DNA from: Excoecaria cochinchinensis
Lineage: Eukaryota; Streptophyta; Magnoliopsida; Malpighiales; Euphorbiaceae
Length of the DNA: 64,000 bases
Assembly: GCA_947683425.1 (NCBI GenBank)
Contig: CANTUQ010000102.1
Coordinates: 1,287,501-1,351,500, forward strand
Direction: 5' to 3'
Under the pieces are notes generated by a model. The model had not been told where the DNA came from. It was given only the letters and a program-made list of their open reading frames with translations, and made no database searches. A program made the translations under genes and the position numbers. Numbering within the stretch: the stretch's first letter is position 1; each line of letters starts with the position of its first letter. Of the stretch, positions 23,424 through 35,040 are shown in pieces.

Positions 23424-26322
23424 TGTGACGCGCGCCGGATCCCCGCGGCCGCCCGCTCGACCGCCCGCACGTGGGCGATCGGGGCATTTGTGGGTCCGTC
23501 AACAGCTTGCGATAAATCGCAAGTGCGTCTATGTTGGGCAACAAAGAGGTTTCATGGAGTCGCCACCCAATAGAACATTGGAAAAGTTTCTCTCGCCTCG
23601 GAGAGCCTAAGACTTGCGCATTTTATCCATATTGGGCCATGAGGCCTAGGATTAACGTCTAAGTCTCGTGACACAAGAGGTGTCTTGGAGGATAACCTCT
23701 AGCCTCTTGAGCCCAAAGACCAGAGCAGGGTTCGGGACTTCTCATTTATTCGTACCTTGATTAGTATTATAATTAAGTTTTGAATTCATTGTTTCATCAA
23801 CTTTCCACACAATGCAATTTAAATTAAAGGCGCAATCATTCATATCAAAAGCGGTAAATGTTAGCAACATCCAAAATAAAGCATTTAAAAATAAATTACA
23901 ATAACACTAGGAGCGGAATACAACTCCCATTTATAAAAGTGAAGTACATGCATAAAACGGGTTATTCATTGATAGTGAGAACATTGGTCCTCGCATGCAT
24001 ATTTATTATGAAACAATTTTGATGTGATGATTTATTTGGGTATGAAAAACTAGGACATTGGTCCCATTTTTATTTAGAAAAAATGTCAAGTTAATTAATA
24101 AAAATGTTTTTGTGATTTTCTTTTTAGCGAGCCTAAATAAAGAATTTTACAAGAAAAATTATATGGCAAAATTAAATAAAATATTACAAATAAAGCAAAT
24201 AAATAAACCAAACGAGCCTTTTTTGGACCTCCCGATGTGCTCGCAAAAACGCCCAAGCGGAAAAAATGAGTTTAGACATAAAAACAAAATACAATTAAAA
24301 TAGTGTTAGTAATTAAATCAATTAAATTAATTAAACATACAAAATAATGAATAACAAATTAAAATAAAATAAGATGATATGATATGAAAAGAATGATAAT
24401 GGAATCAAAAATGTTAACAAACCAAAATAAAATGAGAAACATGGATTATATGTGATAAATGATTGAATGATGTGAATAAAATAAAATATGACATGTTACT
24501 TAATTAATATATGTAAAAATATGAACATGATGAAAAATGATGAAGATAAACGAATCAAAGAATATATAAAACGATAAAGAAAAGAATAATAGATTAAAAC
24601 AATTAAAGAATGATGAAAACAATTAACTAAACAATATGATTAATTAAATATGTTCACAAATGATATAAACCATTTTCATGGCAAAAAGATCAATTAAAAT
24701 GAATTTATTAATTACATGTTAAAAATAATGATGAATTAAAGTGAAATAAATTAATTACATGTTAAAAATTAATAAACAATCAATATTTATGTGAATAAAA
24801 ATCATATCATGTATAAACAATTAAATGGAACAAATATAAAATCAATACAACAAATTGAATAGATTAAAATAATAAATAGATCAACAAAAACAATAAAATA
24901 TACATGAATGAATTAAATAAAATAGAAATTGAAATGGAGCCAAGAATATTTACCCTCAGAATATTGGATTTGATGAAGGAAAAGTGATGATTGATTTCTT
25001 TGTTTGATGATTCACAATATTAGAGTGAAATATGATGAAAATGTTGGAATTTTATTCCAAGGAACATGAAAAAATGATGATCAAAATTCTTTAAGAACAA
25101 AGAATTGATACCTTTGCCTAAAGAAATGATTTTGATCAAAAAAAGTTTTATTGATTAAAATAAAGAAAAATTGATTGAAGTTTTATCAAATAAAAATTAG
25201 ATTTTGATGACAAACAATTATTTTATTTGTCTCAAAATCAATTTTTTATCAAAAAGAGATTCAAAACAAAATCAATGAAAAAAGTTTTATTGAACCCAAA
25301 ATAAAAGAAGAAAAACAATTTTGAGAACAAATAATTATTCTATTTGTCTCAAAATTGAATCCAACAACAAAACTTCCTCTAAAAAATATGTTTAGAAGAA
25401 ATTATGTTGGAAAAAGAATGAACATTTGATTTTTCTTTTTGATTTTTGGTTGGGGAAAAAATCTGGAATTTTAGTGGAAGGAGAAGAAGATGAAGAGAAA
25501 TTTTAGGTCTAAAAAATGTGTGGAGGAGGCTCCTTTGATTTCATCATAAACTATTTATCAGATAAAATAGGTTGCCCTAATTTAATTAAGGAAAAAAACC
25601 TATTTTAACACAAAATTATTTTATTTTTAATGATAAAATCAAGTTTTATTATTTAATTACCTAAAAAAATATTTTAGAATTTAATTTGAAGTCAAAAACC
25701 CCAAAAAAAATGGGATAAAAAACGGAATTTTGGGTGAAAAAATCGAAAAAAGGCTGAAAAAGAGGAAAAGGGTATCAGACCCTGTACCGACGGCCAGGAG
25801 GCCGTCGCCATAGAGCGGCGCCGCCCGTCGCTATAGAGCGACGGGGACTCACGCGGCGAGGCGCGCGAAATCCGCGCGCCTCAGCGCATGTGCGGCGCGC
25901 AGCGCGCAACGCTGCGCGTCGCCCTTTAGCGACGCGCGGCATTGGCGACGCCGCGCGTCACCAAATCGCGCCCAGCGCGCTGGGCGCCTGGGCGTCGGCG
26001 TGCTGGGCGCCTGGCGCCTGCGAGCTGGGCGCCAGCGCGCCTGCGCGCTGCCGCGCCCGACACTCGCGGTCCGAAAATTTTTTATTTTTTATTTTTATTT
26101 TTTTTTCTATTTTTTAAATTTTAAATTGACTAAAAACACCATAATTTTAAGCCCCCATTTTTCAAAATTAATTTTTTTCAATATTTTTTCTATTTTCTAA
26201 TTTTTCACTCTAAAATGCAAATTTGACGAGAAAACCATCACTTTTAACCTTTTAAGCCTGTGAAGGCAATTATCATCATTGGGTAACTTCGATCTAGGCT
26301 GATTCAGGACCTGGTGTCTACA
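23424..26322 (-). repeat. 3' LTR of G (2899 bp)
   Basis: TGTGACGCGCGCCGGATCC ... GACCTGGTGTCTACA. In element sense it starts with U3 at 26322, the GC cassette follows at 25780-26075, and R/U5 modules with the CCAAT/ATTGG hairpin (about 23568) lie near the other end. Confidence 0.93.
25780..26075 (-). other. GC-rich cassette in U3 of G left LTR
   Basis: About 290 bp dense in GCGC and CGCG words with short inverted pairs (CGACGGCC...GGCCGTCG; CGTCGCTATAGAGCGACG). It is flanked by very AT-rich sequence. The right LTR copy (34485-34790) differs by an insertion of about 24 bp and small changes, the largest difference between the two LTRs. Open frames across it on both strands are composition artefacts. 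Confidence 0.8.
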
Positions 26323-26341
26323 GTTGCCCCCAGTTTAGGGG
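26323..26341 (-). promoter_or_regulatory. Polypurine tract of G
   Basis: Sense strand CCCCTAAACTGGGGGCAAC directly before the 3' LTR. Confidence 0.85.
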
Positions 26342-26464
26342 AATCTAGTACACTAGTGTCTAGGTGAGCCTAAAGTCAAAGAAGAAAAGGAAAGAGACGC
26401 GTACCTGAGTCGGCCGTCTTTCCTGCTTGATGGAATTGTAATGATAGCTGTTGCTGTCTTTTGG

Positions 26465-26815
26465 TTGTAGCTGGTAATGCTGTGGTCGTGCTAACCTCTT
26501 GTGGGTAGTGCCGCCATCGTGCTAACCGCTGTGAATTTTGGTAGTGCCGTGGTCGTGCCAACCTCTTGTGGGTTGTGCCGCCATCGTGCTAACCGCTGTG
26601 CATTGGTAGTGCCGTGGTCGTGCCAACCTCTTGTGGGTTGTGCCGCCATCGTGCTAACCGCTGTGAATTTTGGTAGTGCCGTGGTCGTGCCAACCTCTTG
26701 TGGGTTGTGCCACCACCGTGCTAACCGCTGTGAATTTTGGTAGTGCCGTGGTCGTGCCAACCTCTTGTGGGTTGTGCCGCCATCGTGCTAACCGCTGTGA
26801 ATTTTGGAACTGTGC
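26465..26815 (-). repeat. 67-bp tandem repeat in the 3' non-coding region of G
   Basis: About five units built on GTGCCGTGGTCGTGCCAACC and GCCGCCATCGTGCTAACCGC; one unit is shorter. These are the reverse complement of the half-units in F's 79-bp array. Confidence 0.9.
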
Positions 26816-26999
26816 TCCTTTAGATGTTTGGGCTGGTGTCGTCACTCGGCTTTTGTTGGTGTTCCCCGCCAATTTTTCTTATGTCGGCCATCTTTCCGAA
26901 CTGGAGAATTCTGAGATGGTGGTTATTACCATGGTGTGTTTTCGTTTGTTGAAGCGGTGCTATCTGTGAGCCCTTCGGTTGATTGCCCCTTGAGAGGTC

Positions 27000-27335
27000 T
27001 TTGGTTCATCGATCGTTTGTTTGCCCCCTGAGAGGTCTTCAGTTTGCTGCTCCCTGAGAAGTCTTCGATTTTTTGCTCCCTGAGAAGTCTTCGGTTTGCT
27101 GCTCCCTGAGAAGTCTTCGATTTTCTGCTCCCTGAGAAGTCTTCGGTTTATTGATCGTTTGCCCCCTAAGAGGTCTTCGGTTTGCTGCTCCCTGAGAAGT
27201 CTTCGATTTTCTGCTCCCGGAGAAGTCTTCGATTTTCTGCTCCCTGAGAAGTCTTCGATTTTCTGCTCCCTGAGAAGTCTTCGGTTTGCTGCTCCCTGAG
27301 AAGTCTTCGGTTTATTGCCCCCTGAGAGGTCTTCG
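27000..27335 (-). repeat. ~26-29-bp tandem repeat in G
   Basis: CTGAGAAGTCTTCG(GTTTGCT/ATTTTCT)GCTCC repeated about eleven times, with a few GAGAGGTCTTCGG variants. It corresponds in reverse complement to F's short units at 335-450. Confidence 0.9.
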
Positions 27336-28283
27336 GATGGTGCTTGGATTGATGATTAAGCTGGTATGTGGATTGATGATTTGATCGATGTCTGGATTGA
27401 TGAATGAGTTGAGGCTTGGATTGATGATTTGACCGATGTCATCACTCGGCTTTTGTCGGTATCCGCCTCAAGTCTCTCTTTCTGCAAAATAAGGAAACTA
27501 AACTATGCAAAAATGGTGAGCATGCAAGTGAAATGCATGAGTAATGCAGGAATGCAGGATAAAAATTCATCTATGTGAACTTGAAGATGATGCCGGGCTA
27601 GCTGCAATTTGCGATATAATTGATGCCTTTTGAGCTGCTTTTGAATTTCATGCCCTTTGGGATTGCGAGATTCTCATCCGGTACCTGTAGTCATTAATTG
27701 AAGGTAGTGCGTCCCTTGTGGATTTTCACACTAGCTTTTCTTAGTGGGAGATGTGTCCTTTGTGGATTTTCACATAACCCTGTGCCTTTTTTTTTTTTTT
27801 GCCTGGAATGGACCCAACCCAATCCAGCGGCTTTTCTCTTTCTTCTTTTTTTTTGAAGGACAGACTGCCTGTTTTCAGGTTTTCACCCTATCCTTTTGCC
27901 TAATTTTTGCTTAGAGCGCAGTTACGGTTTTCACTCTAACGGCATTTTTTTTTTTGAGACGATTTTAAAAATTAGAACTATTGTCAAGGCTTCCTCAGTA
28001 TCTTGTCTTCGGCTTTCACTCCTTTGTACCACAGCCCCTGGACACAATTGCTTTCCCAAAATTGTCATATTGTGGGTCAGAGACTACATCCTTGCTTCCA
28101 TAAGTGCCTGCGAAAAAAAAGGATACATAACCTTGCGGTAGATAATAAAACTCAACGGCTTGGGTATCTGGTCGGCGAGAGTAGAAGCAAATTATAGCCA
28201 GTTAGATTTTATACACTCAATAATGAATGACATCTTTCTTTTTATAAAAGAACTAGGAAATGATAAGTTAAAACTACTTCTGC
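27336..28283 (-). other. Conserved 3' non-coding block of G
   Basis: No gene. The GTGGATTTTCACACTAGC / CGGTTTTCACTCTAACGGC chain is present (about 27710-27945), as in D, A and F. Confidence 0.6.
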
Positions 28284-29212
28284 TTTATGCATTTGCAAAG
28301 ATTGTGTGCATTTTGGTATGATTTTTCCGTACATGATCACCATTTAACATAGATTCAAAATGCAAAATTACGTTTAATCTCAGAATGGATCTTGAAAGCA
28401 TTAGACTCCTGTTTCCAATCAGCCCTCTCGGGTTTTCCTGATTGGATATTTTCTCTCGAGCCTCTAATTTTTGACCAGAGTGCCTTTTTTCGGTTTTCAC
28501 CCTGACGAGGCGTCCAATTTTAGCAAGGCCGCCTTTTTTCGGTTTTGGACCCGCGGGGCATTTATTCTCTTCTTTTGATTTTTAGTCTTTACCATGGACC
28601 TTCTCGGGTTTGTTGAGGTTGACTGCTTCATCGAACTTGCTTCCTTTACTGTTTGTCGAAACGCTGCTTCCTGGGATAATGACTTTTCAAGAACAAACAA
28701 GTCTTCGTTTGCTGGCCTGAATTTACTTCGCTCATCTGGAATACTTGGTCTTATTTTCCTGAATACCAAATCTCACTATTTTCAGTAGGTGCTTTCTGAC
28801 TTTCTTCCCGAATGATTAAGTAAATTATTTCCTGATCAATATGATTGCAATAATAACCCCATAACCTATTTTGGTCTGATGTGCTTAGCTGCTGCAAAAC
28901 TATTTCTATGACTGTCCCAATATCGTCTGATGTGTTTAACCGTTGTAGCATCGTTCCCATGATTGCCCTTTAAGATTTAAGTGCTTCGACATGTATTGCT
29001 TTTACCCCATGCCTCGAGGAATAAAGTGTGATACGTGTAAAGATTTTTGATTGCAAGCCCCTGCATGGGTCTCCTTCATAATCTTCTTGGCCTTTTCCTA
29101 TCTAGCATGTCATTAGCTTTCCTCTCGTACTGGACATCCTTTACATGAATGAACTGGATGGATAACTTGCGAATCAGTCTTCTGGTTCCTTTCAGTAGCC
29201 AAATAGAGTGAC
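28284..29212 (-). pseudogene. Integrase remnants of G
   Basis: Seen: minus strand. The C-terminal domain wording 'IRPSIPDERSKFRPA' is at about 28690-28770; traces of the segment before it run to 28960. A scrap of the region before the zinc-binding domain ('TRRLIRKLSIQFIHVKDVQYERKAND', about 29100-29210) matches D's 'KDQRMIRKLSSQFISVDGTLYKRQAD'. The zinc-binding domain and catalytic core, about 700 bp in D, are missing. At about 29213 the frame ends abruptly against an RT fragment in the opposite orientation. Confidence 0.75.
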
Positions 29213-29560
29213 AAGGTGCAGGTATGTGTATACCCGCGAGATTTGGATAAAGCTTGGCCGCAAATTTTCCTTCTTTTAGCAAGCTTTGCTCAAATCCTGA
29301 AGTTTACACATACACGCACTTTTCTTTTTAACCATCGGGATGCCATTGGCCAACCTAGTTTGGCGTTGTGTTTCAAAAAGAAATTAGGTCTTGTTTCTAC
29401 TTGCGGATCTCTCCTTTCAACCATTTCTACCCACTTGGGCTTGAGTCTTCTGAGCTTCTGTGGAACCTGTTCATGATTTTGGCATAGCATTCTTAGTGGC
29501 TTCATAATCATCTTCTACCATGTCTTCACTGGTCCAGGCAAAGACTTTTTTTTTTTTTTA
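29213..29560. pseudogene. Inverted duplication of an RT segment in G
   Basis: Seen: plus strand 29216-29275 reads 'VCVYPRDLDKAWPQIFLLL', the RT motif VCV-YRDLNKACP. Immediately right, on the minus strand (29290-29511), lies the normal-orientation copy with 'KLRRLKPKWVEMVERRDPQV', 'NAKLGWPMAS' and 'KVRVCVNFRI'. So the same RT segment occurs twice, head to head. Element A has the same arrangement at 36006-36520, with different flanking breakpoints on the integrase side. Region 29561-29861 beyond it is a remnant of the acidic tail after the G-patch, plus AT-rich sequence, with no open frame. Confidence 0.8.
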
Positions 29561-29861
29561 ATTCTCTCAAGTTTCAATCTCTCTTCAAGAGTCATAACAG
29601 ATGCTATCAAGATTTTCTTTGGGTTCTCCCAAGTTCAGGGATTAAACGAAATAGCATTAATTGAATAAATGTCAATCATGATTATGCACAGTGAAATCAC
29701 AAGAAACATCACACAAATAAACAAAAACACAAAAGCATTCCTTTTATTTCATAAAAGTAGAGTTAAAACATCATCATTAGATAGTTCAAAAATAAATAGA
29801 GCATCTAAATAGCTAACATCTTTTCTTTCTCGCCAACATGGATGCTGTAGCCGACAGTCTA

Positions 29862-31289
29862 TCACCCCCGGGAACCATTCTCTTGCCCCATCCTTTCCTC
29901 ATCAATGAGACCTTGAATAAGCTTTTTTAGAATTCGGCATCTATCAGTCTTATGCCCAGTATGCTGATGGTAGGCACAATACAAATTCGATCGGTGACTA
30001 GGGAATCCTTGGCTCTTGGCGGGTCTTGCAGGTGTCGGTTGTAGTTTCCCTTTATCGATGAAATATAAAAGGAGCTCAGATAAAGGCTTTTCACAAATGG
30101 CATAACAGCCTTGAGTAGTTCCTATGTTTGGAACCTTAGCAGTCCCAACACCCCCTACGCTGTTATCGTCGAGACTTGAGCTTTCCTGATTATTACCCTT
30201 AATGATGTTGCCCCCTCCTTCAAGGGCGACCGGTTGCTTGCCAATAACAAGGTCCTGTACATGAAACTTTGGGGTTTGGCTATCACTCCTCAGATATCTA
30301 GCGTGCCGACGACATTTCCTATGCCCTCGATTTCTGGCTGGGTTAGCAAACCATGAGCGCAGGTCCCCCTCCCCTACTTGAGGAAAAAATTCGTCTATGC
30401 TGAGATGACCTTTCTGAATTGTTCTAACCGTTGATGCTTCCTTTATCCCTTGAGTGCCGGCACAGATGTCACACCTATCCGGTTGACTCCCATTCTTTAG
30501 GTCCATAGAGAATTTCTCCCGGGCGGCCAGGGTAATTGCAAGTTTAGACTTTGAAATTTCTTCTTCGAGGACATCCATCCTTCTCTTTAGGCCCCGTGTC
30601 ACTGCTAGAAGGCCATTCTCTGAAACATGCCCTTTGCCTTTTCGCTCGGGTGATATAGCAACGGGTGACTCTCCTCCAGGTCCATTTGGTGGTAGGTGCA
30701 CTTCCTTAGGCGAATAATACTCTTCTTGCAATTCGGTAAGAGCAGCAGACTGTTGTCCGGTAGGTGGCACCACAATTAAATTCTCCATAATAGCCATGGT
30801 CTGAGTTTCACGATTTTTAACCCCTCGTTCTATCTCCTTTACTGCACCATCCTCTCCCTTGGGTACTTCATTCATGATAGTCCATGGAATTATTGGTTCA
30901 TCCTCTTCCTCTCCCATGATATCACCCTTCACATCAAGGGTCTTCTTGTGCTCAATAAGTATTATTGCTCTGAGTTCAAAATCTGGCTGTTGTGCTGTAG
31001 TGAATGCTATAGGAGTCTCTTCCTTGACAGGCGATTCAAATGGTTTAACAGAAGGGGCTGTAGGCAGTTGCTTGAAATTTGATGCTACTTGAGAGGCGAT
31101 ATTTTCCATCATGGTTAACATCTTCCTTTCAAAATCGCCGAGCCTCTTATTTAGGTCCTGTATTGTCAACGCACCAGTCTCTTGTGATAATTCTGCCATT
31201 GATAATTTTAGAGAGGACTCACGGGATGAGAGTAGCTCAGAATCCCCGTCAGACACAAATTCTAGCAACTCGGAGAGCAAATTTGTCAT
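29862..31289 (-). CDS. Intact gag-derived ORF of G without the capsid-like core (475 aa)
   Basis: Seen: an uninterrupted minus-strand frame. The N-terminal third matches the start of D and I gag ('LSQETGALTIQDLNKRLGDFERKMLTMMENIAS', probable coiled coil at about 34-70). A second helical stretch, 'ENGLLAVTRGLKRRMDVLEEEISKSKLAITLA', is at about 218-250. The C-terminus has 'LSELLLYFIDKGKLQPTPARPAKSQG' and a CX2HX4HX4C knuckle (CAYHQHTGHKTDRC). The conserved gag core seen in D ('FDGTSDPTAHI...GPAVDWYHGL') is absent, replaced by about 200 residues I do not recognise. The start used is the first in-frame Met; the frame is open a little upstream. Inference: it may bind RNA or co-assemble with a helper Gag through its ends; it could also be a frame kept open because the insertion is young. 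Expression is unknown. Confidence 0.65.
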   Translation of the reverse strand: MTNLLSELLEFVSDGDSELLSSRESSLKLSMAELSQETGALTIQDLNKRLGDFERKMLTMMENIASQVASNFKQLPTAPSVKPFESPVKEETPIAFTTAQQPDFELRAIILIEHKKTLDVKGDIMGEEEDEPIIPWTIMNEVPKGEDGAVKEIERGVKNRETQTMAIMENLIVVPPTGQQSAALTELQEEYYSPKEVHLPPNGPGGESPVAISPERKGKGHVSENGLLAVTRGLKRRMDVLEEEISKSKLAITLAAREKFSMDLKNGSQPDRCDICAGTQGIKEASTVRTIQKGHLSIDEFFPQVGEGDLRSWFANPARNRGHRKCRRHARYLRSDSQTPKFHVQDLVIGKQPVALEGGGNIIKGNNQESSSLDDNSVGGVGTAKVPNIGTTQGCYAICEKPLSELLLYFIDKGKLQPTPARPAKSQGFPSHRSNLYCAYHQHTGHKTDRCRILKKLIQGLIDEERMGQENGSRG

Positions 31290-32107
31290 TACTAGCCGAC
31301 TGTCTGAACCTTTAGTCCACTTAGATGAATCTATAATGGGTAAAAAATTAGATTGTTAGAATGATGCATGAATTACATATACAATGCATGATAGTGAGCT
31401 ATGCAACATTTACAATCACATGCAAGCAAGTAGATCCTTCCAACCTTATTACTCCCACACACGAGGTAATGCGGTCTCTTTCCTAGGTGGGCTTAATCCA
31501 TGGGTTAGCGGGGAACCCAATGGATGCGTATGGTGCTCGGTGAAGAACCGGCATCATAACATCTCTTATCTAATGTGCAAGCGGATGGGTTATGATCATT
31601 ATGTATTTAGGCAGCCCGAACAAGTTGATATGGGCCTATCGGGGCATGAAAGCCTTTGATTAGGTGACCAATCAAATTATTTGGGTTTGTCCAATACAAA
31701 ATGATCCATATAGCAAGTAAGGTATTACTGTTCATATCACCTAAGGGAAGTATCTATTGCCATTACATGAGCTTTGGTCAAAGGGTGGTGTTACTTTAGG
31801 GCTACCCAAGCATGATCCCTGCCGACGGGTCTAACTCATCACAAGCGTAACGACCGATCGGGTCACCATTTAATATACCATGATGGTACAAGGCTTGGGC
31901 TGGTGATTATCCTTAACACTTCCCCAAATTGAGTGAAAATGAGGTCGTGCTTCAGGAACGCACCGGGGCTAAAAGAGGGACCAAACTAGCATAGATCTAA
32001 GGCTCTAATGAGATGCAATGCAGTTTTAAAAGAAGATGAAATTTTTAAATTAAAACTCAATTATGATTTTTAATCAAGGTACTTTCGAATCAAAGTCTCC
32101 AGTATGT
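31290..32107 (-). other. 5' leader of G
   Basis: Non-coding; shares blocks with the leaders of D, A and I (for example ATCTATTGCCATTACATG and AACGACCGATCGGGTCACC). Confidence 0.7.
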
Positions 32108-32124
32108 CCCCAGTGGAGTCGCCA
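32108..32124 (-). promoter_or_regulatory. Primer-binding site of G (tRNA-Arg type)
   Basis: Sense TGGCGACTCCACTGGGG, one base inside the 5' LTR end; 17 nt complementary to the 3' end expected for tRNA-Arg with one mismatch. Confidence 0.78.
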
Positions 32125-32125
32125 C

Positions 32126-35035
32126 TGTGACGCGCGCCGGATCCCCGCGGCCGCCCGCTCGACCGCCCGCACGTGGGCGATCGGGGCATTTGTGGGTCCG
32201 TTAACAGCTTGCGATAAATCGCAAGTGCGTCTATGTTGGGCAACAAAGAGGTTTCATGGAGTCGCCACCCAATAGAACATTGGAAAAGTTTCTCTCGCCT
32301 CGAAGAGCCTAAGACTTGCGCATTTTATCCATATTGGGCCATGAGGCCTAGGATTAACGTCTAAGTCTCGTGACATAAGAGGTGTCTTGGAGGATAACCT
32401 CTAGCCTCTTGAGCCCAAAGACCAGAGCAGGGTTTGGGACTTCTCATTTATTCGTACCTTGATTAGTATTATAATTAAGTTTTGAATTCATTGTTTCATC
32501 AACTTTCCACACAATGCAATTTAAATTAAAGGCGCAATCATTCATATCAAAAGCGGTAAATGTTAGCAAAATCCAAAATAAAGCATTTAAAAATAAATTA
32601 GAATAACACTAGGAGCGGAATACAACTCCCATTTATAAAAGTGAAGTACATGCATAAAACGGGTTATTCATTGATAGTGAGAACATTGGTCCTCGCATGC
32701 ATATTTATTATGAAACAATTTTGATGTGATGATTTATTTGGGTATGAAAAACTAGGACATTGGTCCCATTTTTATTTAGAAAAAATGTCAAGTTAATTAA
32801 TAAAAATGTTTTTGTGATTTTCTTTTTAGCGAGCCTAAATAAAGAATTTTACAAGAAAAATTATATGGCAAAATTAAATAAAATATTACAAATAAAGCAA
32901 ATAAATAAACCAAACGAGCCTTTTTTGGACCTCCCGATGTGCTCGCAAAAACGCCCAAGCGGAAAAAATGAGTTTAGACATAAAAACAAAATACAATTAA
33001 AACAGTGTTAGTAATTAAATCAATTAAATTAATTAAACATACAAAATAATGAATAACAAATTAAAATAAAATAAGATGATATGATATGAAAAGAATGATA
33101 ATGGAATAAAAAATGTTAACAAACCAAAATAAAATGAGAAACATGGATTATATGTGATAAATGATTGAATGATGTGAATAAAATAAAATATGACATGTTA
33201 CTTAATTAATATATGTAAAAATATGAACATGATGAAAAATGATGAAGATAAACGAATCAAAGAATATATAAAATGATAAAGAAAAGAATAATAGATTAAA
33301 ACAATTAAAGAATGATGAAAACAATTAACTAAACAATATGATTAATTAAATATGTTCACAAATGATATAAACCATTTTCATGGCAAAAAGATCAATTAAA
33401 ATGAATTTATTAATTACATGTTAAAAATAATGATGAATTAAAGTGAAATAAATTAATTACATGTTAAATATTAATAAACAATCAATATTTATGTGAATAA
33501 AAATCATATCATGTATAAACAATTAAATGGAACAAATATAAAATCAATACAACAAATTGAATAGATTAAAACAATAAATAGATCAATAAAAATAATAAAA
33601 TATACATGAATGAATTAAATAAAATTGAAATTGAAATGGAGCCAAGAATATTTACCCTCAGAATATTGGATTTGATGAAGGAAAAGTGATGATTGATTTC
33701 TTTGTTTGATGATTCACAATATTAGAGTGAAATATGATTGAAATGTTGGAATTTTATTCCAAGGAACATGAAAAAATGATGATCAAAATTCTTTAAGAAC
33801 AAAGAATTGATACATTTGCCTAAAGAAATGATTTTGATCAAAAAAAGTTTTATTGATTAAAATAAAGAAAAATTGATTGAAGTTTTATCAAATAAAAATT
33901 AGATTTTGATGACAAACAATTATTTTATTTGTCTCAAAATCAATTTTTTATCAAAAAGAGATTCAAAACAAAATCAATGAAAAAAGTTTTATTGAACCCA
34001 AAATAAAAGAAGAAAAACAATTTTGAGAACAAATAATTATTCTATTTGTCTCAAAATTGAATCCAACAACAAAACTTCCTCTAAAAAATATGTTTAGAAG
34101 AAATTATGTTGGAAAAAGAATGAACATTTGATTTTTCTTTTTGATTTTTGGCTGGGGAAAAAATCTGGAATTTTAGTGGAAGGAGAAGAAGATGAAGAGA
34201 AATTTTAGGTCTAAAAAATGTGTGGAGGAGGCTCCTTTGATTTCATCATAAACTATTTATCAGATAAAATAGGTTGCCCTAATTTAATTAAGGAAAAAAA
34301 CCTATTTTAACACAAAATTATTTTATTTTTAATGATAAAATCAAGTTTTATTATTTAATTACCTAAAAAAATATTTTAGAATTTAATTTGAAGTAAAAAC
34401 CCCCAAAAAAAAGGGATAAAAAACGGAATTTTGGGTGAAAAAATCGGAAAAAAGGCTGAAAAAGAGGAAAAGGGTATCAGACCCTGTACCGACGGCCAGG
34501 AGGCCGTCGCCATAGAGGGGCGCCGCCTGTCGCTATAGAGCGACGGGGACTCACACGGCGAGGCGCGCGAAATCCGCGCGCAGAGGCGCGGAAATCGCGC
34601 GCCTCAGCGCACGGTGCGGCGCGCAGCGCGCAACGCTGCGCGTCGCCCTTTAGCGACGCGCGGCATTGGCGACGCCGCGCGTCGCCAAATCGCGCCCAGC
34701 GCGCTGGGCGCCTGGGCGTCGGTGTGCTGGGCGCCTGGCGCCTGCGAGCTGGGCGCCAGCGCGCTGCCGCGCCCGACACTCGCGGTCCGAAAATTTTTTA
34801 TTTTTTATTTTTTATTTTTCTATTTTTTAAATTTTAAATTGACTAAAAACACCATAATTTTAAGCCCCCATTTTTTAAAATTAATTTTTTTCAATATTTT
34901 TTCTATTTTCTAATTTTTCACTCTAAAATGCAAATTTGACGAGAAAACCATCACTTTTAACCTTTTAAGCCTGTGAAGGCAATTATCATCATTGGGTAAC
35001 TTCGATCTAGGCTGACTCAGGACCCGGTGTCTACA
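32126..35035 (-). repeat. 5' LTR of G (2910 bp)
   Basis: Pairs with 23424-26322; ends CCCGGTGTCTACA. Followed by target duplication CTCCT (35036-35040). The GC cassette is at 34485-34790. Confidence 0.93.
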
Positions 35036-35040
35036 CTCCT

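Larger units (their letters stand above)
23424..35035 (-). mobile_element. Tat-lineage LTR element G, non-autonomous, young (11,612 bp)
   Basis: Seen: LTRs 23424-26322 and 32126-35035, with target duplication CTCCT at 23419-23423 and 35036-35040. The LTRs differ by roughly one base per hundred by eye plus a small indel in the GC cassette, so this is among the younger insertions. The interior has polypurine tract, two tandem arrays, the conserved 3' block, integrase scraps, the inverted RT piece, an uninterrupted 475-codon gag-like frame, leader and primer site. It lacks the gag core, protease, most of RT, both RNases H and the integrase core, so it would need proteins in trans. Confidence 0.93.

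Noticed and set aside
25890..26200. Ala/Arg-rich frames, repeated at 34477-34913
   Set aside because: GC cassette of the G LTRs, with different frames in the two copies.
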